A stretch of DNA of 64,000 nucleotides from DASXKD01 sp963806145 (GTDB lineage: Bacteria; Actinomycetota; Actinomycetes; Streptosporangiales; Streptosporangiaceae), in the NCBI GenBank assembly GCA_963806145.1, contig CAWDXD010000036.1, positions 1 to 64,000 of the forward strand, given 5' to 3'. The notes under the pieces are model-generated. The model saw only the letters and a program-made list of their open reading frames with translations. It made no database searches and was not told the origin of the DNA. This document shows positions 53,058-61,873 of the stretch, piece by piece. Position numbers and translations under genes: made by a program. Numbering within the stretch: the stretch's first letter is position 1; every line of letters begins with the position of its first letter.

Positions 53058-53711
53058 ATGACTACTGCGATCATCGGCGTCGGGAACATCGGCGGCGCAC
53101 TCGCGCGGCATCTGGTCCACGGCGGCGAACAGGTCATACTGGCCGCTCGGGAGGAGTCGAACGCGGCCGCGCTCGCGGGTGAGCTGGCACCCCTGGCGAG
53201 CGCGGCAACCGTCCAGGAGGCGATCGAGGCCGCGGATGTCGTCGTGTTCGCGGTGTGGTTCGACACGCTGAAGCAGCTCATCGCCGAGCACGCCGGCCTG
53301 CTCGACGGCAAGGTCCTGGCCGACCCGTCGAACCCGATCGGCTTCACCGCAGACGGCGCACCCTTCCGGACCCTCCCCGAAGGCCAGTCCCAGGGCTCGC
53401 TGGTGGCGGCGATGCTGCCCGCCGGCGCCCACTACGTCAAGGCGTTCGGCACGCTCATCGCCGACGGACTCGCCAACAGCGCGAACCGGACTCCGCGCCG
53501 GGCGGTGCTTTTCTACGCCACCGACGACGACCGCGCTGCCGCGGCGATCGAGCGGCTCATCACCGTCTCCGGGTTCGACCCGGTCAGGGCCGGCAACGTG
53601 AGCGATGTAGGGCGGCTCGAGGTACCCGGTGGTGACCTGCACCAGGGCGGCGGGCTCGGCGGCAAGCTCCTCGACACCGACCAGGCACGCGCCGCTGTCG
53701 CGGCCGCATGA
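53058..53711 (+). CDS. NADP(H)-binding reductase of the F420:NADP oxidoreductase family
   Basis: 217 residues; ribosome site GAGGAG upstream. N-terminal Rossmann fold: TTAIIGVGNIGGALARHLVH, then GGEQVILAAREESNAAALAG, in which basic/polar residues after strand 2 fit NADP. Family motifs follow: ADVVVFAVWFDTLKQLIAEH, VLADPSNPIGF and AHYVKAFGTLIADGLANSAN, ending in a helical C-terminus. Members oxidise or reduce F420 or act on unknown substrates. Element D lies directly upstream, so the gene belongs to the same regulon as the MBL, SDR and isochorismatase-like genes. Confidence 0.88.
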   Translation: MTTAIIGVGNIGGALARHLVHGGEQVILAAREESNAAALAGELAPLASAATVQEAIEAADVVVFAVWFDTLKQLIAEHAGLLDGKVLADPSNPIGFTADGAPFRTLPEGQSQGSLVAAMLPAGAHYVKAFGTLIADGLANSANRTPRRAVLFYATDDDRAAAAIERLITVSGFDPVRAGNVSDVGRLEVPGGDLHQGGGLGGKLLDTDQARAAVAAA

Positions 53712-53756
53712 GCTTGCGGCGAACGGCTGGGCTCGCGTGCTGGGCGACCTGTCCGG

Positions 53757-54242
53757 TCATCCCAGGGACTGGGGCTTGAGGCTGCTGGCGGGGCGGAGCA
53801 CGCCGTGGTCGTCGAGGTCGTCCAGCACGGCGGGCAGGCCCGCGCTGAGCATCTTCCTGCGGACGTGTCCCAGCAGCTTCGCCATGAAGAACCCGCCGAT
53901 GCCGGTGAAGCCTGTGTGCTCGTAGATAAAGCGCGTGCCGCCCGCGTGGGGCTGAACCCGGTACACGACTTCGGTCAGGTCGCCGCCTTGGTCGCCGGTC
54001 CACGAGTAGCGCAGCAGCGACGGCTCGTCCACCTCGAGCACCTCGCAGTCGACAACCCCGCTCCAGCCGGGCTTCGGCGTCGCGACCAACCGGAACTTCG
54101 TGCCCACCGCGGGGGTGAATCCTTCCGGCCGCCCGCCAGCGCCGGTCGCGGTCCACAGCGGGATGAGCACTGGGTCGGTCACGGCGCGCCAGACCTTCGC
54201 GGGGGGATGGGGGTAGTCACGCACGATGCGGATGTCACTCAC
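53757..54242 (-). CDS. SRPBCC (START/AHSA1-like) family protein
   Basis: 161 residues. The helix-grip fold is visible: DIRIVRDYPHPPAKVWRAVT, DPVLIPLWTATGAGGRPEGF, VGTKFRLVATPKPGWSGVVD, LLRYSWTGDQGGDLTEVVYR and TRFIYEHTGFTGIGGFFMAK, ending in the long C-terminal helix. These proteins bind hydrophobic ligands or act as Hsp90 co-chaperone-like domains. The gene is divergent from a TetR regulator with an operator-like palindrome between them, so TetR probably represses it. Confidence 0.9.
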   Translation of the reverse strand: MSDIRIVRDYPHPPAKVWRAVTDPVLIPLWTATGAGGRPEGFTPAVGTKFRLVATPKPGWSGVVDCEVLEVDEPSLLRYSWTGDQGGDLTEVVYRVQPHAGGTRFIYEHTGFTGIGGFFMAKLLGHVRRKMLSAGLPAVLDDLDDHGVLRPASSLKPQSLG

Positions 54243-54284
54243 GGAAACTCCTCAGGCGGCGCTACGACGGCCGGAGCAGCCTTC

Positions 54285-54299
54285 TTCTAGCCGCTAGAA
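54285..54299. promoter_or_regulatory. Operator-like palindrome between SRPBCC and TetR genes
   Basis: TTCTAGC-C-GCTAGAA, a perfect 7-bp inverted repeat, directly followed by an AT-rich promoter stretch with TATAGT (54303-54308). Its position between the divergent genes fits a TetR operator that controls both. Confidence 0.6.
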
Positions 54300-54334
54300 A
54301 ATTATAGTAACAGAAAAAATACTGAGACTGGATT

Positions 54335-55093
54335 ATGCTGAACCGCATGAGCACCAGGACGGTGGCAGAAGCGGTGTCGCACACCCCGGGGACCGCGGCG
54401 CCGCACGCCGAAGGGCTGCGGGAGCGCAAGAAGCGGCTGATGCGCCAGCAGCTGTCCGACACCGCGACGCAGATGTTCCTGGAGCGGGGGTTCGACGCCG
54501 TCCGCGTGGCGGAGATCGCAACGGCGTGCGGTGTGTCGGAGAAAACGGTCTTCAACTACTTCCCCACCAAGGAGTCGCTGATCCTGGACCGGCTGGAGTC
54601 CACGATGGGCTCGCTGCGGCCCGGCCTGGCCGAGCCAGGGATCTCGCCGCCCGAGGCGGCGCTGCGGATCCTGGACCGTGAGCTGAGCGCCATGACGTCC
54701 TGGCTGGCCGCCCAGGACGACCCGGCCCGGGCCGGCGCCATGATCCGGCGCTTCGGCACACTGATCCGGGCCACCCCGTCACTACGGGCTTATCAGAGCG
54801 ACATGATGGACCAGTTCGTGGATGTGGCGGCCGCGATCCTCGCCGAGCGGGCCATGATGAACGCGGACGACCCGGAGCCGCAGATCGCGGCCGCGGCCCT
54901 GCTCGGCCTGTGGCGCATCCAGTTCCAGGCCCTGTCGAAATACCTGGACGGCACCCGCACACCCGCCCAGGTCCACCAGGCCGTGACCGCTGACGTCCGC
55001 CGCGCGGCCCAGCTCATAGACGCCGGCCTGAACTCCTTCGCGGGCTCCAGGCCCGGCACCCCCTGCCGACCGCCGGGTCCGGATGGTGCCTAA
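54335..55093 (+). CDS. TetR-family regulator
   Basis: 252 residues (ATG 54335, or 54347; neither has a good ribosome site). The helix-turn-helix spans about 30-75: RERKKRLMRQQLSDTATQMF, LERGFDAVRVAEIATACGVS, EKTVFNYFPTKESLILDRLE. The C-terminal ligand domain is helical (SAMTSWLAAQDDPARAGAMI, AAAALLGLWRIQFQALSKYL). It is divergent from the SRPBCC gene with a palindrome between. The last ~15 residues (RPGTPCRPPGPDGA) are not conserved-like and overlap the antiporter fragment, hinting that a deletion junction fused foreign sequence to the gene end. Confidence 0.9.
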   Translation: MLNRMSTRTVAEAVSHTPGTAAPHAEGLRERKKRLMRQQLSDTATQMFLERGFDAVRVAEIATACGVSEKTVFNYFPTKESLILDRLESTMGSLRPGLAEPGISPPEAALRILDRELSAMTSWLAAQDDPARAGAMIRRFGTLIRATPSLRAYQSDMMDQFVDVAAAILAERAMMNADDPEPQIAAAALLGLWRIQFQALSKYLDGTRTPAQVHQAVTADVRRAAQLIDAGLNSFAGSRPGTPCRPPGPDGA

Positions 55094-55607
55094 CGCCACA
55101 CATCTAGGATTCGAGGCGATCCTCGGCGCATTCATCGCCGGGGCGATCCTTCGCCTGGTGGACGCGGACGCCCAACACAAGAACCCGCTATTCCACCCGA
55201 AACTCGACGCCATCGGCTATGGCTTCCTCATCCCGGTCTTCTTTGTCACCAGCGGGCTCACATTCAACCTGTCGGTGCTGTTCTCGAGCGCCTCCACCTT
55301 GCTGCGAGTGCCGCTCTTCCTGCTGGCGCTGCTGGTCGTGCGCGGACTGCCCGCCGTTCTCTACCGGTCCGCCCTAGCCAGCATCCGAGATGTCGCAGCC
55401 GTGGGGCTGCAAGCGACGTCGCTGCCCTTCATCGTCGCCGCCACCACAATCGGGCTTCAGTTGCACGCCATCAGACCGGCCAACGCGGCTGCACCCGTCG
55501 CCGCAGGGCTTTTCAGCGTCATCATTTTTCCCGCCATCTCGCTGCAGTTGCTGCGATCGTCTGCTAAAGGCCCGAGCATGGTCCCGGAGCAGGCACACGT
55601 TCGCTAG
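55083..55607 (+). pseudogene. Cation:proton antiporter, C-terminal half only
   Basis: 174 codons read as the last helices of a KefB-type monovalent cation/proton antiporter: LGFEAILGAFIAGAILRLVD, HPKLDAIGYGFLIPVFFVTS, GLTFNLSVLF, RDVAAVGLQATSLPFIVAAT and AAPVAAGLFSVIIFPAISLQ. Intact proteins have about 12 helices and 380-400 residues; helices 1-6 or so are missing. The first codons coincide with the end of the TetR gene, so a deletion probably joined the two. Without the N-terminal half it cannot transport. Confidence 0.8.
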
Positions 55608-56296
55608 CAGCCGGAAATGGCGCGATTTGTGGGGATCTTGGACTGCGAGGGCACTGAAAGCGCCGTAGCGCTCCCTCTTCCTGCGATTAGCGCAGGTGAG
55701 AGGGCTGGCCGATGCCACGAAGGGACCGTTCCAGTACAGAGCGGGTCAGCGCGCGCTTGTTGGCCGGGGTTTATCGCGCCGTCACCGTTCCTACCCATCA
55801 GCCCTGCGCTGCTCGATCGGGTGCCGGTCGCTGGAGTGGAACACGGCCTGCAGTTCATCGAAGCTGGCAGCCAGGCCGGGGATGGTCATGAAGAACACCA
55901 AGCCCACGACCGCCCGGCGCACCGGGCGGTTTATCCGTTCCGCTGGCCGCCCTCATCTGCCGCGAGCCGGGCCGGAACCGCGACGGCCTCAGGATGCCTG
56001 CCCAACGGCGGAGCGAAGGGCCGGCAGGCCATAACACGCCGGGCCGCTAACTCAATTCGGCGTGAGTACGGGGAGTTTGGCGGTTACGATCGCTTTGCCA
56101 GACTGATGACACGCCACAGCGTGGTCCGGCGGTCGGCGAGCAAGCAGGAAAGGCGATTGCATAACGGCGGCCCGTATCCGGCGTCCTCGGCTGGAAACGT
56201 GAGCCATCGCTTATTGGCCGCGACCGGCTGACGCACCGGGGCCCGGCCCGGGCCGCACGTGTGCGAGCTGCCGCGCCCGGTAGCGGGGGAGGGAAA
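55608..56296. other. Gene-poor stretch before the NACHT gene
   Basis: 689 bases. A minus-strand frame around 55800-55930 reads VVGLVFFMTIPGLAASFDEL then QAVFHSSDRHPIEQ, but is short (about 43 codons) and unrecognised. No gene is firmly supported. The ATG of the NACHT gene follows GGGGGAGGG at 56286-56294. Confidence 0.35.
55909..55930 (+). terminator. Probable intrinsic terminator
   Basis: ACCGCCCGG-CGCA-CCGGGCGGT forms a 9-bp stem with a 4-base loop, followed by TTTAT. It would end plus-strand transcripts coming from the TetR/antiporter fragment before the NACHT gene. Confidence 0.65.
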
Positions 56297-59200
56297 ATGA
56301 TCGGCGCGAGAAGCCGCCCACCACCACGCAGGCGGGTGGTGATACCGGGACGTACGCGGATGTTCGGCCGCACTCGCCCCCGCCGTCGCGACCGGAGCGG
56401 CGTCGACGAGCCGCAAACCTGGCGGCCAGGGCCGCTGATCTGGACGCTCACCTTGCTGACCAGCTTTGCGGTGTTCCTCTTCCTCGTGTGGCTCGGCTGG
56501 TCCGTTTACGTGCTTGCGCGAGGGGGGCCGTCAGCTTTCCCATTCGACCCCGACCGCAGGTGCGCATCGCTCGGTCTCACCTGCGGCGCCATTTCTAATG
56601 TCCTGACGTCCGCCTTGTTGCTCGCCCTGGCGTCGTTCTTCGTGCTCTGGCGGCTATTCGGGTTGCAGCGGCGGTACCGGGTCAGGGCACGAACCGAATC
56701 GCGTGAGCTTGTTCCGACGGCAGGGACAATCCTTGATGAGGTCGTCGGCCGCGACGAACTGTGCAAGGTGGTGATGGCGGACCTGCGCGAGCGCCAGAGG
56801 CGTCCGCATGTCCTGGTCGGCGGCGTCGGCACCGGAAAGACCGCGGTGCTGGTGAAACTGACCGAACTCCTGGCCGACAAGCGCGCCGTCCCGGTGCCAA
56901 TTCGGCTGCGGGACGCCGATGAGGTCCTGGACTTCGAGAGCCTGGCGCAGCGGCGCTTCCTCAGCGAGGTGAACCAGCGCCTGATCTCCTCCTCAGAGGG
57001 GGAGACCATCTGGCGCCGGCTGCGCAACGACGGAAGGATCGTCGTACTCGCGGACGGCCTGGAGGAGGCCTTGATCGGGACCAAGGCCGAGCAGGAGCGA
57101 GACAACATCATCCGCACCGCGATCCGGAAGGCGCACCAGCAGCGCCTGCCTCTTGTCATAGCCTCGCGCCCGCACGATCCGCTGCGGGCCACCGAGGCCG
57201 CGATCCTCAGGCTGGAGCCGTTGAGCTACGAGGCGGCGCTGGCCTACATCGGAAGCGACGGAACGGGCGAGGACGAGCGGAGGCTTGCCTGGATCGTGGA
57301 AACCGCTGACGTGGTGGAAGCGCCACTGTACCTGCAGATCACCCATGAGCTGCAGGTCAAGGGCCTGCTGGATCCCAGCGCGGGAGGCCAGCACGGCGTG
57401 GTGGACACCCGCGGCGTGGACCGGTCGAAGCTGCGGCTGGCGCTGCTGGAGACCTGGCAGCGGGCGCTCATCTCCGGCTATATGCGCGAAGACGTCCCGC
57501 TGAATCAGGCCGAACGCCTCGCCGCGGTCGAACACATCTCCGCGCTTGCCTGCGTGGGGCTGCGGCACGATCGGCTTGAGGTCGAGTTCGATGACCTCAA
57601 GAAGAACAAGAACGTCTCCAGAGAGGTGCGGGCCAGGCTCGCGAAGATCGACGGGCATGCACGGCAGGCGGCCGGGGTCCGGAACATCGATGTGCGCCTT
57701 GCCGCCGCCTGGGCCGCCCAGCTGGACCTTGTCGAGGTGCGCGGGGACAGCGTCCGGTTCCCGCACAGCCTCATCCAGGCGTATCTCGGATCGCGGTTGC
57801 TGGACATCGCCATGCAGGAGCCCACGTACTGCCAGGAGGCCCTGAAGCCCCCCGGGCCCGGACGGGAGTTCCTGATCGCGATGGTCCTACGGTCCCGGGC
57901 GGCTGAGGGCAGCAATGCCTGGTGGCCCGGTCCGGCCGGCCGCGAGGCCGTCGGCAGCACCGCGCGGCACCGCCGCCCGGGAGTTCCGCCCGCTCCGGAT
58001 GTCCAGCGGAAGATGGCCGCGCCGCTGCGGCAGGCCGCCGCGAAGCGCGACGACAACAAGGTCCTGGACATGTACGCAGCGGCCCTTGAGATCGACTGCG
58101 ATGCGGCCGGGTCGGACCACCACGCGATCGCCGAAGAGATCAGGGACCGGTGGTCCCGGATCCACGCGCAGGAGCCGAGGACGCTGGAGGAAGGCAAGAT
58201 CACGCTGGTCCGCCGCTTCGGAGAAGCGGCGCGCAGGATTGATGAGCGGCGGCAGAACGGAGATCAGGGCCTCGACCAGCCCGCCTACCGGGAACTGTAT
58301 GAGATCGGCTGCAGCGAGCGGTCCTACCCGGTCCAGCTCGCGGCGGCGCAGGAGATCGGGGCGGGAGGGGACGCGGCCTACCAGGCAGTGAGCGAGGTAG
58401 TCGCCGCACCGTGCCCGGTTTGTGAGAACGAGCGGGCGGACGCGTCGGCGAAGCGAGCCGGCCGCCGTCCGTCCCGTCCCGCGAGCGGCAGCTGGCAGGC
58501 GCCGATCATCAGTGCCTGGCTCGCGCCGATGCTGGCCGGGTCCATCGGCACGACGGCCAGCAGTGACGTCGACCAGGACCTTGCTGAGCGGGCGCAGGCC
58601 GACCTCGACCGCTGGCTGCGGCATGTCGGGCGGTACGGGCGCCGGCCCGGCGAGGACGATCTGCCGCTCACGCAGGAGATCGCGGTCGCGCAGGGATTCA
58701 AGTACGCCGCCAACCGGCGGCCCGCCTATCCCGACACGCGGCACGAGGCGCGCATGCACCTCGCCGAGCAGGCCCTGGAAATGCTGAAAGGCACCGAATA
58801 CTGGTTTTCCCAGCTGACCCTCATCCAGGCGCTGTGCCTGCTGAGCCTGTCAGACCAGCCCAAGCGTCCCGCCGACCAGGGCGGCGCCAAGCCCGAAGCG
58901 ATCGTCCATCACTGGCTCGACGTCGCCGGCCGCGAGAGCACGGACCGCAATCAGCCGGCGGACAGGCCCGGCGAACAGCATCCGCTGGTCCAGGAGGCAG
59001 CCCAGCTCGCCGTACTGGCCCTGAAGACCGGCAGCCCGCAGCGGTACCTGTGGATCGACGAGAGCGGGGTGGTCGGGCAGGTAGGTTCGCGCAAGACGAG
59101 CGAGGGGACGGCCTACCGCAAGCACCGGCTGTGGATCCCGCCGTCTGCCGGGTGGACCGCTCTGAACGGGCGGGCGCAGCAACTGGTCGCCGACGTGCTG

Positions 59201-59626
59201 TTGCTGCTGAACCTGGCTGACCGGGGTGACCTGCCAACGGACAGCGAGCGGCGCCTGAAGCGCTCCAACCGGTACGACCTTCCGCCGTGCATCACCCGGT
59301 ACCGGCCGGCCCTCGAGCCCGGGCTCACCGTCGGCACCGCTGCGTTCGCCACGCCGGGAACCAGTTGCGTAGACGGCTGCGCCTTCGAGCTCTGCCCGTA
59401 CCCGCCGAAGGGCTCGCAGCCCAGGGTGGAGATGAGTGAGGCGTTCTGCCGCAGGCAGCAGACTCTTCTGACCAGAAGGTCCCTGAGCCGCCGTAAGGCT
59501 CCGTGGCAGGAGATGCGGCGAGGGCAGCTCGTCGACTTCTGGGCGGAGATGGCCGACCGGGCGCGGGGCCCGCGTCCCCCGTCCACCGAACGTGGTCGGG
59601 GCCTTCGGGTCAGGGCACCACGGTGA
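56297..59626 (+). CDS. Membrane-anchored NACHT-type STAND NTPase
   Basis: 1109 residues from ATG 56297, the start next to GGGGGAGGGAAA; an upstream in-frame ATG is less likely. Two transmembrane helices lie at about 48-75 (TLLTSFAVFLFLVWLGWSVY) and 101-123 (NVLTSALLLALASFFVLWRL). The NTPase domain follows: Walker A VGGVGTGKTAVLVKLTELLA (175-182), Walker B GRIVVLADGLEEALIGTKAE (about 247-259) and PLVIASRPHD, as in NACHT proteins. A helical region to about 590 is followed by a long C-terminal region (600-1109) with no domain I recognise; near its end sit four cysteines (SCVDGCAFELCPYPPKG and EAFCRRQQ). The gene stands alone. Such NTPases act in anti-phage defence or signalling; the role here is open. 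Confidence 0.8.
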   Translation: MIGARSRPPPRRRVVIPGRTRMFGRTRPRRRDRSGVDEPQTWRPGPLIWTLTLLTSFAVFLFLVWLGWSVYVLARGGPSAFPFDPDRRCASLGLTCGAISNVLTSALLLALASFFVLWRLFGLQRRYRVRARTESRELVPTAGTILDEVVGRDELCKVVMADLRERQRRPHVLVGGVGTGKTAVLVKLTELLADKRAVPVPIRLRDADEVLDFESLAQRRFLSEVNQRLISSSEGETIWRRLRNDGRIVVLADGLEEALIGTKAEQERDNIIRTAIRKAHQQRLPLVIASRPHDPLRATEAAILRLEPLSYEAALAYIGSDGTGEDERRLAWIVETADVVEAPLYLQITHELQVKGLLDPSAGGQHGVVDTRGVDRSKLRLALLETWQRALISGYMREDVPLNQAERLAAVEHISALACVGLRHDRLEVEFDDLKKNKNVSREVRARLAKIDGHARQAAGVRNIDVRLAAAWAAQLDLVEVRGDSVRFPHSLIQAYLGSRLLDIAMQEPTYCQEALKPPGPGREFLIAMVLRSRAAEGSNAWWPGPAGREAVGSTARHRRPGVPPAPDVQRKMAAPLRQAAAKRDDNKVLDMYAAALEIDCDAAGSDHHAIAEEIRDRWSRIHAQEPRTLEEGKITLVRRFGEAARRIDERRQNGDQGLDQPAYRELYEIGCSERSYPVQLAAAQEIGAGGDAAYQAVSEVVAAPCPVCENERADASAKRAGRRPSRPASGSWQAPIISAWLAPMLAGSIGTTASSDVDQDLAERAQADLDRWLRHVGRYGRRPGEDDLPLTQEIAVAQGFKYAANRRPAYPDTRHEARMHLAEQALEMLKGTEYWFSQLTLIQALCLLSLSDQPKRPADQGGAKPEAIVHHWLDVAGRESTDRNQPADRPGEQHPLVQEAAQLAVLALKTGSPQRYLWIDESGVVGQVGSRKTSEGTAYRKHRLWIPPSAGWTALNGRAQQLVADVLLLLNLADRGDLPTDSERRLKRSNRYDLPPCITRYRPALEPGLTVGTAAFATPGTSCVDGCAFELCPYPPKGSQPRVEMSEAFCRRQQTLLTRRSLSRRKAPWQEMRRGQLVDFWAEMADRARGPRPPSTERGRGLRVRAPR

Positions 59627-59700
59627 CGGGCCACCGGCCCGCCCGCACCAGCCGCACCGCCAGCGACCCCACCAGCCGGTGGCCGGCCTTCGCCGGAGCC
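59610..59700 (-). pseudogene. Universal-stress-protein C-terminal remnant
   Basis: The minus strand reads HRLVGSLAVRLVRAGRWPVT followed by VVP and a stop at 59610, the ATP-binding tail of a Usp protein, closely similar in layout to the intact one at 40.6 kb. The rest of the domain is absent. It overlaps the NACHT gene end tail-to-tail by 17 bases. Confidence 0.5.
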
Positions 59701-59888
59701 CCCCTACAGCGATTCCCGACGGACCTCCGGTCGACGGCCGTCTGGCCGGGCGAACCATCAGTTTCCGGACTTGAATGCTAAGCGGCTGACCGGAATTTCT
59801 GCGCGTAACTGGCTGTGCGCTGCTGGGTCAGGTGTCGCCGGGGTGGCTGTGAACGCACAACGGGTGTGGAGACGGATATGTGGACCTA

Positions 59889-61151
59889 TCATCCCGCTGT
59901 CGCGTTGCCCTGGCCGGCAGCGGGGGGGATGCGGTGATCTGGCTGCCAGATCTGGGGCGCGAGGGTCTGCGGTTGGTGGGCGGCGGGCCTGTGCCCGTTC
60001 GCTGTGGCGGGCAGCGTGATCTGCACGTCGAGTCCGCCGTCTGGCCTGGCGTGGGCCTTGGCGTGGCCGCCGTGCGCGTTGGCCACCGACGCGACGATGG
60101 ACAGGCCGAGGCCGGTACCTGGCCGGGTGTCGGTCCGGCCGGAGAGGCGGCGGAACGGCTCGAACAGCCCGGTTACCTGGTCCGGGGGAATGTGCTCGCC
60201 GCCGTTGGCGACGGTGATTTCGGCGATGCCTGTTCCGGTCTTGGTGCTGGCCAGCACCCAGCCGCCGGTCACGTTGTGCTTGACGGCGTTGTCTATGAGG
60301 TTGCTGACCAGCCGTTCCAGCAGGACCCGGTCCCCGGTGACCTGCGCGTCCTGCAGCGCAGCGCCGATCTGGATCTGCCGCGCCTTGGCGGCCGGGCCGA
60401 TCAGGTCGATGGCGTCTTCGACCGCGGTGGGCAGGTCGACGAGCTCGGCGGGGCCTGGTCCGCGGTCGGAGCGGGCCAGGGTGAGCAGTGCCTCGATCAG
60501 TTCCTCGGACTTGTCCACGGCGGCGCCGATCGCGGCCAGCACCGGTTCCAGCTGCGCGGCGGAGGCGGCTGGCTTAGCCATGGTGACGTCGATCAGAGTG
60601 CGCATCTCGGTCAGCGGCGTGCGCAGCTCGTGGGATGCGTTGGCCACGAACCGGCGCTGGCTGGCGAACGCCGCCTCCAGCCGGGCGAGCATCGCGTCGA
60701 AGGTGTCGGCCAGTTCCTTCAGCTCATCGGGCGGCCCGGCCAGTGCCAGCCGCTGGCCCAGGTTCTCCTGGGAGGCGGCCTGCGCCGCCGTGGTGACGGC
60801 GGTCAGCGGCCGCAGCACGCGGCGGCTGACCGCCCAGCCGAGCCCGGCTGCCAGCAAGGTGCCCAGGCCCAGCCCGGCTAGTGTGAATTCCAGGAAAGCG
60901 CGGCGGCGGTTGGCGGCGATCATGTTGATGATCTGCGGGTTGTTCGCGTCGTAGAAGTACGTCACGTTGCCTTGGCGCAAGGCGACCTGGGCCCGCGGGC
61001 CGGGCGGAATCACCCTGACGTAGCCGACCTGGGTGTAGGCGGCGCCGATCAAGATGGCGCAGGGCACCAGGAACAGCCCTGCGCAGGCGATCACTATCCG
61101 CGCCCGGATACTGCTGCGCCACGGCCTGAGCGCGGCTGGCGTGACCCTCAT
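59889..61151 (-). CDS. OmpR-type sensor histidine kinase
   Basis: 420 residues. The ATG at 61151 overlaps the regulator's stop by 4 bases (ATGA). Helix 1 (IVIACAGLFLVPCAILIGAA), a short extracytoplasmic loop (45-85) and helix 2 (EFTLAGLGLGTLLAAGLGWA) precede a HAMP domain (RRVLRPLTAVTTAAQAASQE). HisKA carries the phospho-acceptor His174 in FVANASHELRTPLTEMRTLI. The ATPase has N-box LVSNLIDNAVKHN, a modified G1 box VANGGEHIPPDQV and G2 PGTGLGLSIVASVA. The small loop suggests that it senses membrane stress or an accompanying ABC transporter, as in BceS-like systems (inference). Confidence 0.9.
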   Translation of the reverse strand: MRVTPAALRPWRSSIRARIVIACAGLFLVPCAILIGAAYTQVGYVRVIPPGPRAQVALRQGNVTYFYDANNPQIINMIAANRRRAFLEFTLAGLGLGTLLAAGLGWAVSRRVLRPLTAVTTAAQAASQENLGQRLALAGPPDELKELADTFDAMLARLEAAFASQRRFVANASHELRTPLTEMRTLIDVTMAKPAASAAQLEPVLAAIGAAVDKSEELIEALLTLARSDRGPGPAELVDLPTAVEDAIDLIGPAAKARQIQIGAALQDAQVTGDRVLLERLVSNLIDNAVKHNVTGGWVLASTKTGTGIAEITVANGGEHIPPDQVTGLFEPFRRLSGRTDTRPGTGLGLSIVASVANAHGGHAKAHARPDGGLDVQITLPATANGHRPAAHQPQTLAPQIWQPDHRIPPAAGQGNATAG

Positions 61152-61801
61152 GGCAGCCGGTACCCGCAACCGGTGACCGTCTCGATCAGCGGCGGCTGCC
61201 CGAGTTTGCGCCGCAGCCGCATCACGGTCACCGCGACGGCATTGGTGAACGGGTCGGCGTATTCGTCCCAGACCCGTTCAAGCAACTGCTCGGCGCTGAT
61301 CACCGCACCGTCGGCCGACATCAGCACCTCCAGCACGCCCAGTTCCTTGCGGGTCAGCGGCACCAGCTGCCCATTCCTGCTGGCCCGCCGCCGGGGCCGG
61401 TCCAGCGCCAGCTCACCGCGGCGCAACACCGGCGGCGCCGACGGCGCCCGGCGGCTGAGCGCGCCGATCCGCGCGACCAGCTCCGGGAAGTGGAACGGCT
61501 TGGCCAGGTAGTCATCCGCGCCGAGATGCAGCCCATCGACCCGGTCATCGGGCGCGCCTGCCGCGGTCAGCATCAGGACCCGGGCACCGTCCGAGCGGCC
61601 AGCCAGCCGCGCGCACACCTCGTCGCCGTGCACCACCGGCAGGTCACGGTCGAGCACGATGACGTCATAGGACCAGAGCGCGGCCTTGTCCAGCCCGGCC
61701 GCGCCATCACCGGCCACATCCACGGCGATTCCCTGATCACGCAGGCCCTCGGCGACGGCCCGGGCCACCACCTCGTTGTCCTCCACGACCAGCACGCGCA
61801 T
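61148..61801 (-). CDS. OmpR/PhoB-family response regulator
   Basis: 217 residues from ATG 61801, where the receiver domain begins (MRVLVVEDNEVVARAVAEGL). Phospho-acceptor Asp51 is in YDVIVLDRDLPVVHGD, and the conserved lysine in YLAKPFHFPELVARIGAL. The winged-helix domain follows at about 125-215: PLTRKELGVLEVLMSADGAV, SAEQLLERVWDEYADPFTNA, VTVMRLRRKLGQPP and IETVTGCGYRLP. It is co-translated with the kinase. Two mirrored repeat pairs upstream are its probable binding sites, facing both its own gene and the ABC operon. Confidence 0.93.
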   Translation of the reverse strand: MRVLVVEDNEVVARAVAEGLRDQGIAVDVAGDGAAGLDKAALWSYDVIVLDRDLPVVHGDEVCARLAGRSDGARVLMLTAAGAPDDRVDGLHLGADDYLAKPFHFPELVARIGALSRRAPSAPPVLRRGELALDRPRRRASRNGQLVPLTRKELGVLEVLMSADGAVISAEQLLERVWDEYADPFTNAVAVTVMRLRRKLGQPPLIETVTGCGYRLP

Positions 61802-61824
61802 GCCTCCATCATGCCTGGTCACGC

Positions 61825-61842
61825 TTAACACCGCGATAACAC
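61825..61842 (-). promoter_or_regulatory. Direct repeat pair facing the regulator operon
   Basis: TTAACAC (61825-61831) and ATAACAC (61836-61842) repeat with 11-bp spacing, the pattern expected for an OmpR/PhoB dimer. They lie 24 bases upstream of the regulator start. Confidence 0.6.
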
Positions 61843-61873
61843 GGCCCGCTGCCGGCGCGGGACGGCCGATCCG

